A stretch of 64,000 nt of DNA, taken from Gracilimonas halophila. Its GTDB lineage: Bacteria > Bacteroidota > Rhodothermia > Balneolales > Balneolaceae. The position numbers were made by a program, and so were the translations under genes. The stretch is taken from NCBI RefSeq assembly GCF_042684365.1, contig NZ_JBHULI010000024.1, forward strand, positions 372,001 to 436,000. The letters run 5' to 3'. Of the stretch, positions 63,594 through 64,000 are shown in pieces (within the stretch, counting starts at the first letter, position 1; each line of letters begins with the position of its first letter). Below the pieces are notes generated by a model. It ran no database searches, had not been told where the DNA came from, and worked only from the letters and a program-made list of their open reading frames with translations.

Positions 63594-64000
63594 TTAAAAG
63601 TGAAAGTTAGGCATCGGTTCCTTCTTACTGTAAAAATCACAAATAATTTTTACGGCTTCATCGGTAGAGTCCGTTACCTGAAACAGGTCACTATCTTTGT
63701 CAGAGATTGTCCCCCATTCTTTCATCGTGTTATTCATCCAATCTATCAAACCTTCCCAATATTCGCTTCCGAATAAAATGATAGGAATTTGATCGATCTT
63801 TCTGGTTTGAATAAGGGTCAAGCTTTCAAATAATTCATCTAAAGTACCAAACCCTCCTGGAAAAACAACGAAGCCTTGTGCATATTTTACGAACATAACT
63901 TTTCGCACAAAGAAATAATTGAAATTTATGGAAAAATCAGGGTCTACATGCTGATTTATCCCTTGTTCGAACGGCAAGCTGATTCCCAGTCCCACGGATT
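63594..64000 (-). CDS. LOG-family (TIGR00730) protein, 3' part
   Basis: The 3' part of a gene running off the right end of the window. The frame is open from base 64000 with no start here; the first codons read SVGLGISLPFEQGINQHV, typical of the middle of the protein. The family motif is PGGFGTLDELFESLTLIQ, with the catalytic-type PGGxGTxxE, followed by RKIDQIPIILFG and YWEGLIDWM. LOG proteins (lysine decarboxylase-like fold) release cytokinin-type bases from nucleotide monophosphates or act as other phosphoribohydrolases. Role in this bacterium is unknown. Confidence 0.85.
   Translation of the reverse strand, partial: SVGLGISLPFEQGINQHVDPDFSINFNYFFVRKVMFVKYAQGFVVFPGGFGTLDELFESLTLIQTRKIDQIPIILFGSEYWEGLIDWMNNTMKEWGTISDKDSDLFQVTDSTDEAVKIICDFYSKKEPMPNFHF

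Noticed and set aside
1..64000. tRNA or rRNA genes
   Set aside because: I found no cloverleaf with a T-loop GTTCGA context and no rRNA-like sequence on either strand.

Overview
The window looks like a chromosome segment from a marine or saline member of the Bacteroidota-like lineages, most probably Balneolota (Balneola/Gracilimonas-like). The reasons are a full-length SprA, a GldE-type CBS/transporter-associated protein, a type III (GlnN) glutamine synthetase, a DUF4290-like protein, several 6-bladed beta-propeller exported proteins, a weak TAnnTTTG-type promoter and moderate to low GC. The phylum assignment is an inference; no rRNA or tRNA gene is present to test it.

Layout. 1-13.1 kb: the end of rsmI, lnt, the giant outer-membrane translocon gene sprA, a divergent lptF-lptG pair, a DUF3467 gene and a CBS-like PLP enzyme. 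13.2-18.8 kb: a DUF4290-like gene and a tightly overlapped menaquinone operon menF-menD-menH-menB, then a small acetyltransferase gene. 18.8-23.6 kb: an orphan MacB-type permease, two small envelope genes, a csaA gene broken by an in-frame TAG, and glnN. 23.9-27.3 kb: the rest of the menaquinone pathway, menA-menC-menE. 27.4-36.6 kb: REP-like palindromes, then an operon of two RND permeases around one adaptor, ending in a beta-propeller lipoprotein. 36.7-38.0 kb: an IS200-like (RAYT-type) transposase gene with an amber lesion, set between direct copies of a composite REP element. 38.0-42.1 kb: an AT-rich island with a stand-alone AraC-type DNA-binding protein, a MauE/DoxX-like membrane protein, a four-cysteine precursor peptide, two exported beta-propellers and a signal peptidase I. 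42.2-48.7 kb: purB, an M48 metalloprotease lipoprotein, murB, a GldE/CorC-like gene and ssb. 48.9-55 kb: a 41-residue membrane peptide, TspO, DUF427, an S9 peptidase, a CPA2 antiporter and a frameshifted DUF1761 gene. 55.1-64 kb: deoC with two aldehyde dehydrogenase genes (the second without catalytic residues), a SPOR lipoprotein, a SpoIIE-type phosphatase, transketolase, a TPR protein and the 3' part of a LOG-family gene.

How the genes work together. Seven menaquinone enzymes (MenF, D, H, C, E, B, A) are encoded in two operons; the DHNA-CoA thioesterase and the final methyltransferase are not here. Much of the rest serves the cell envelope: lipoprotein acylation, LPS export, the T9SS translocon, RND efflux, MurB, the M48 protease and SPOR. 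deoC plus the two aldehyde dehydrogenase genes suggest deoxyribose-phosphate catabolism through acetaldehyde.

The best candidate for an undescribed system is the 38.0-42.1 kb island, which I read as a locus for a secreted, disulfide-bonded small peptide. The REP/RAYT architecture, the split ALDH16-like pair and three independently damaged genes (csaA, the transposase, DUF1761) are the next most interesting points.
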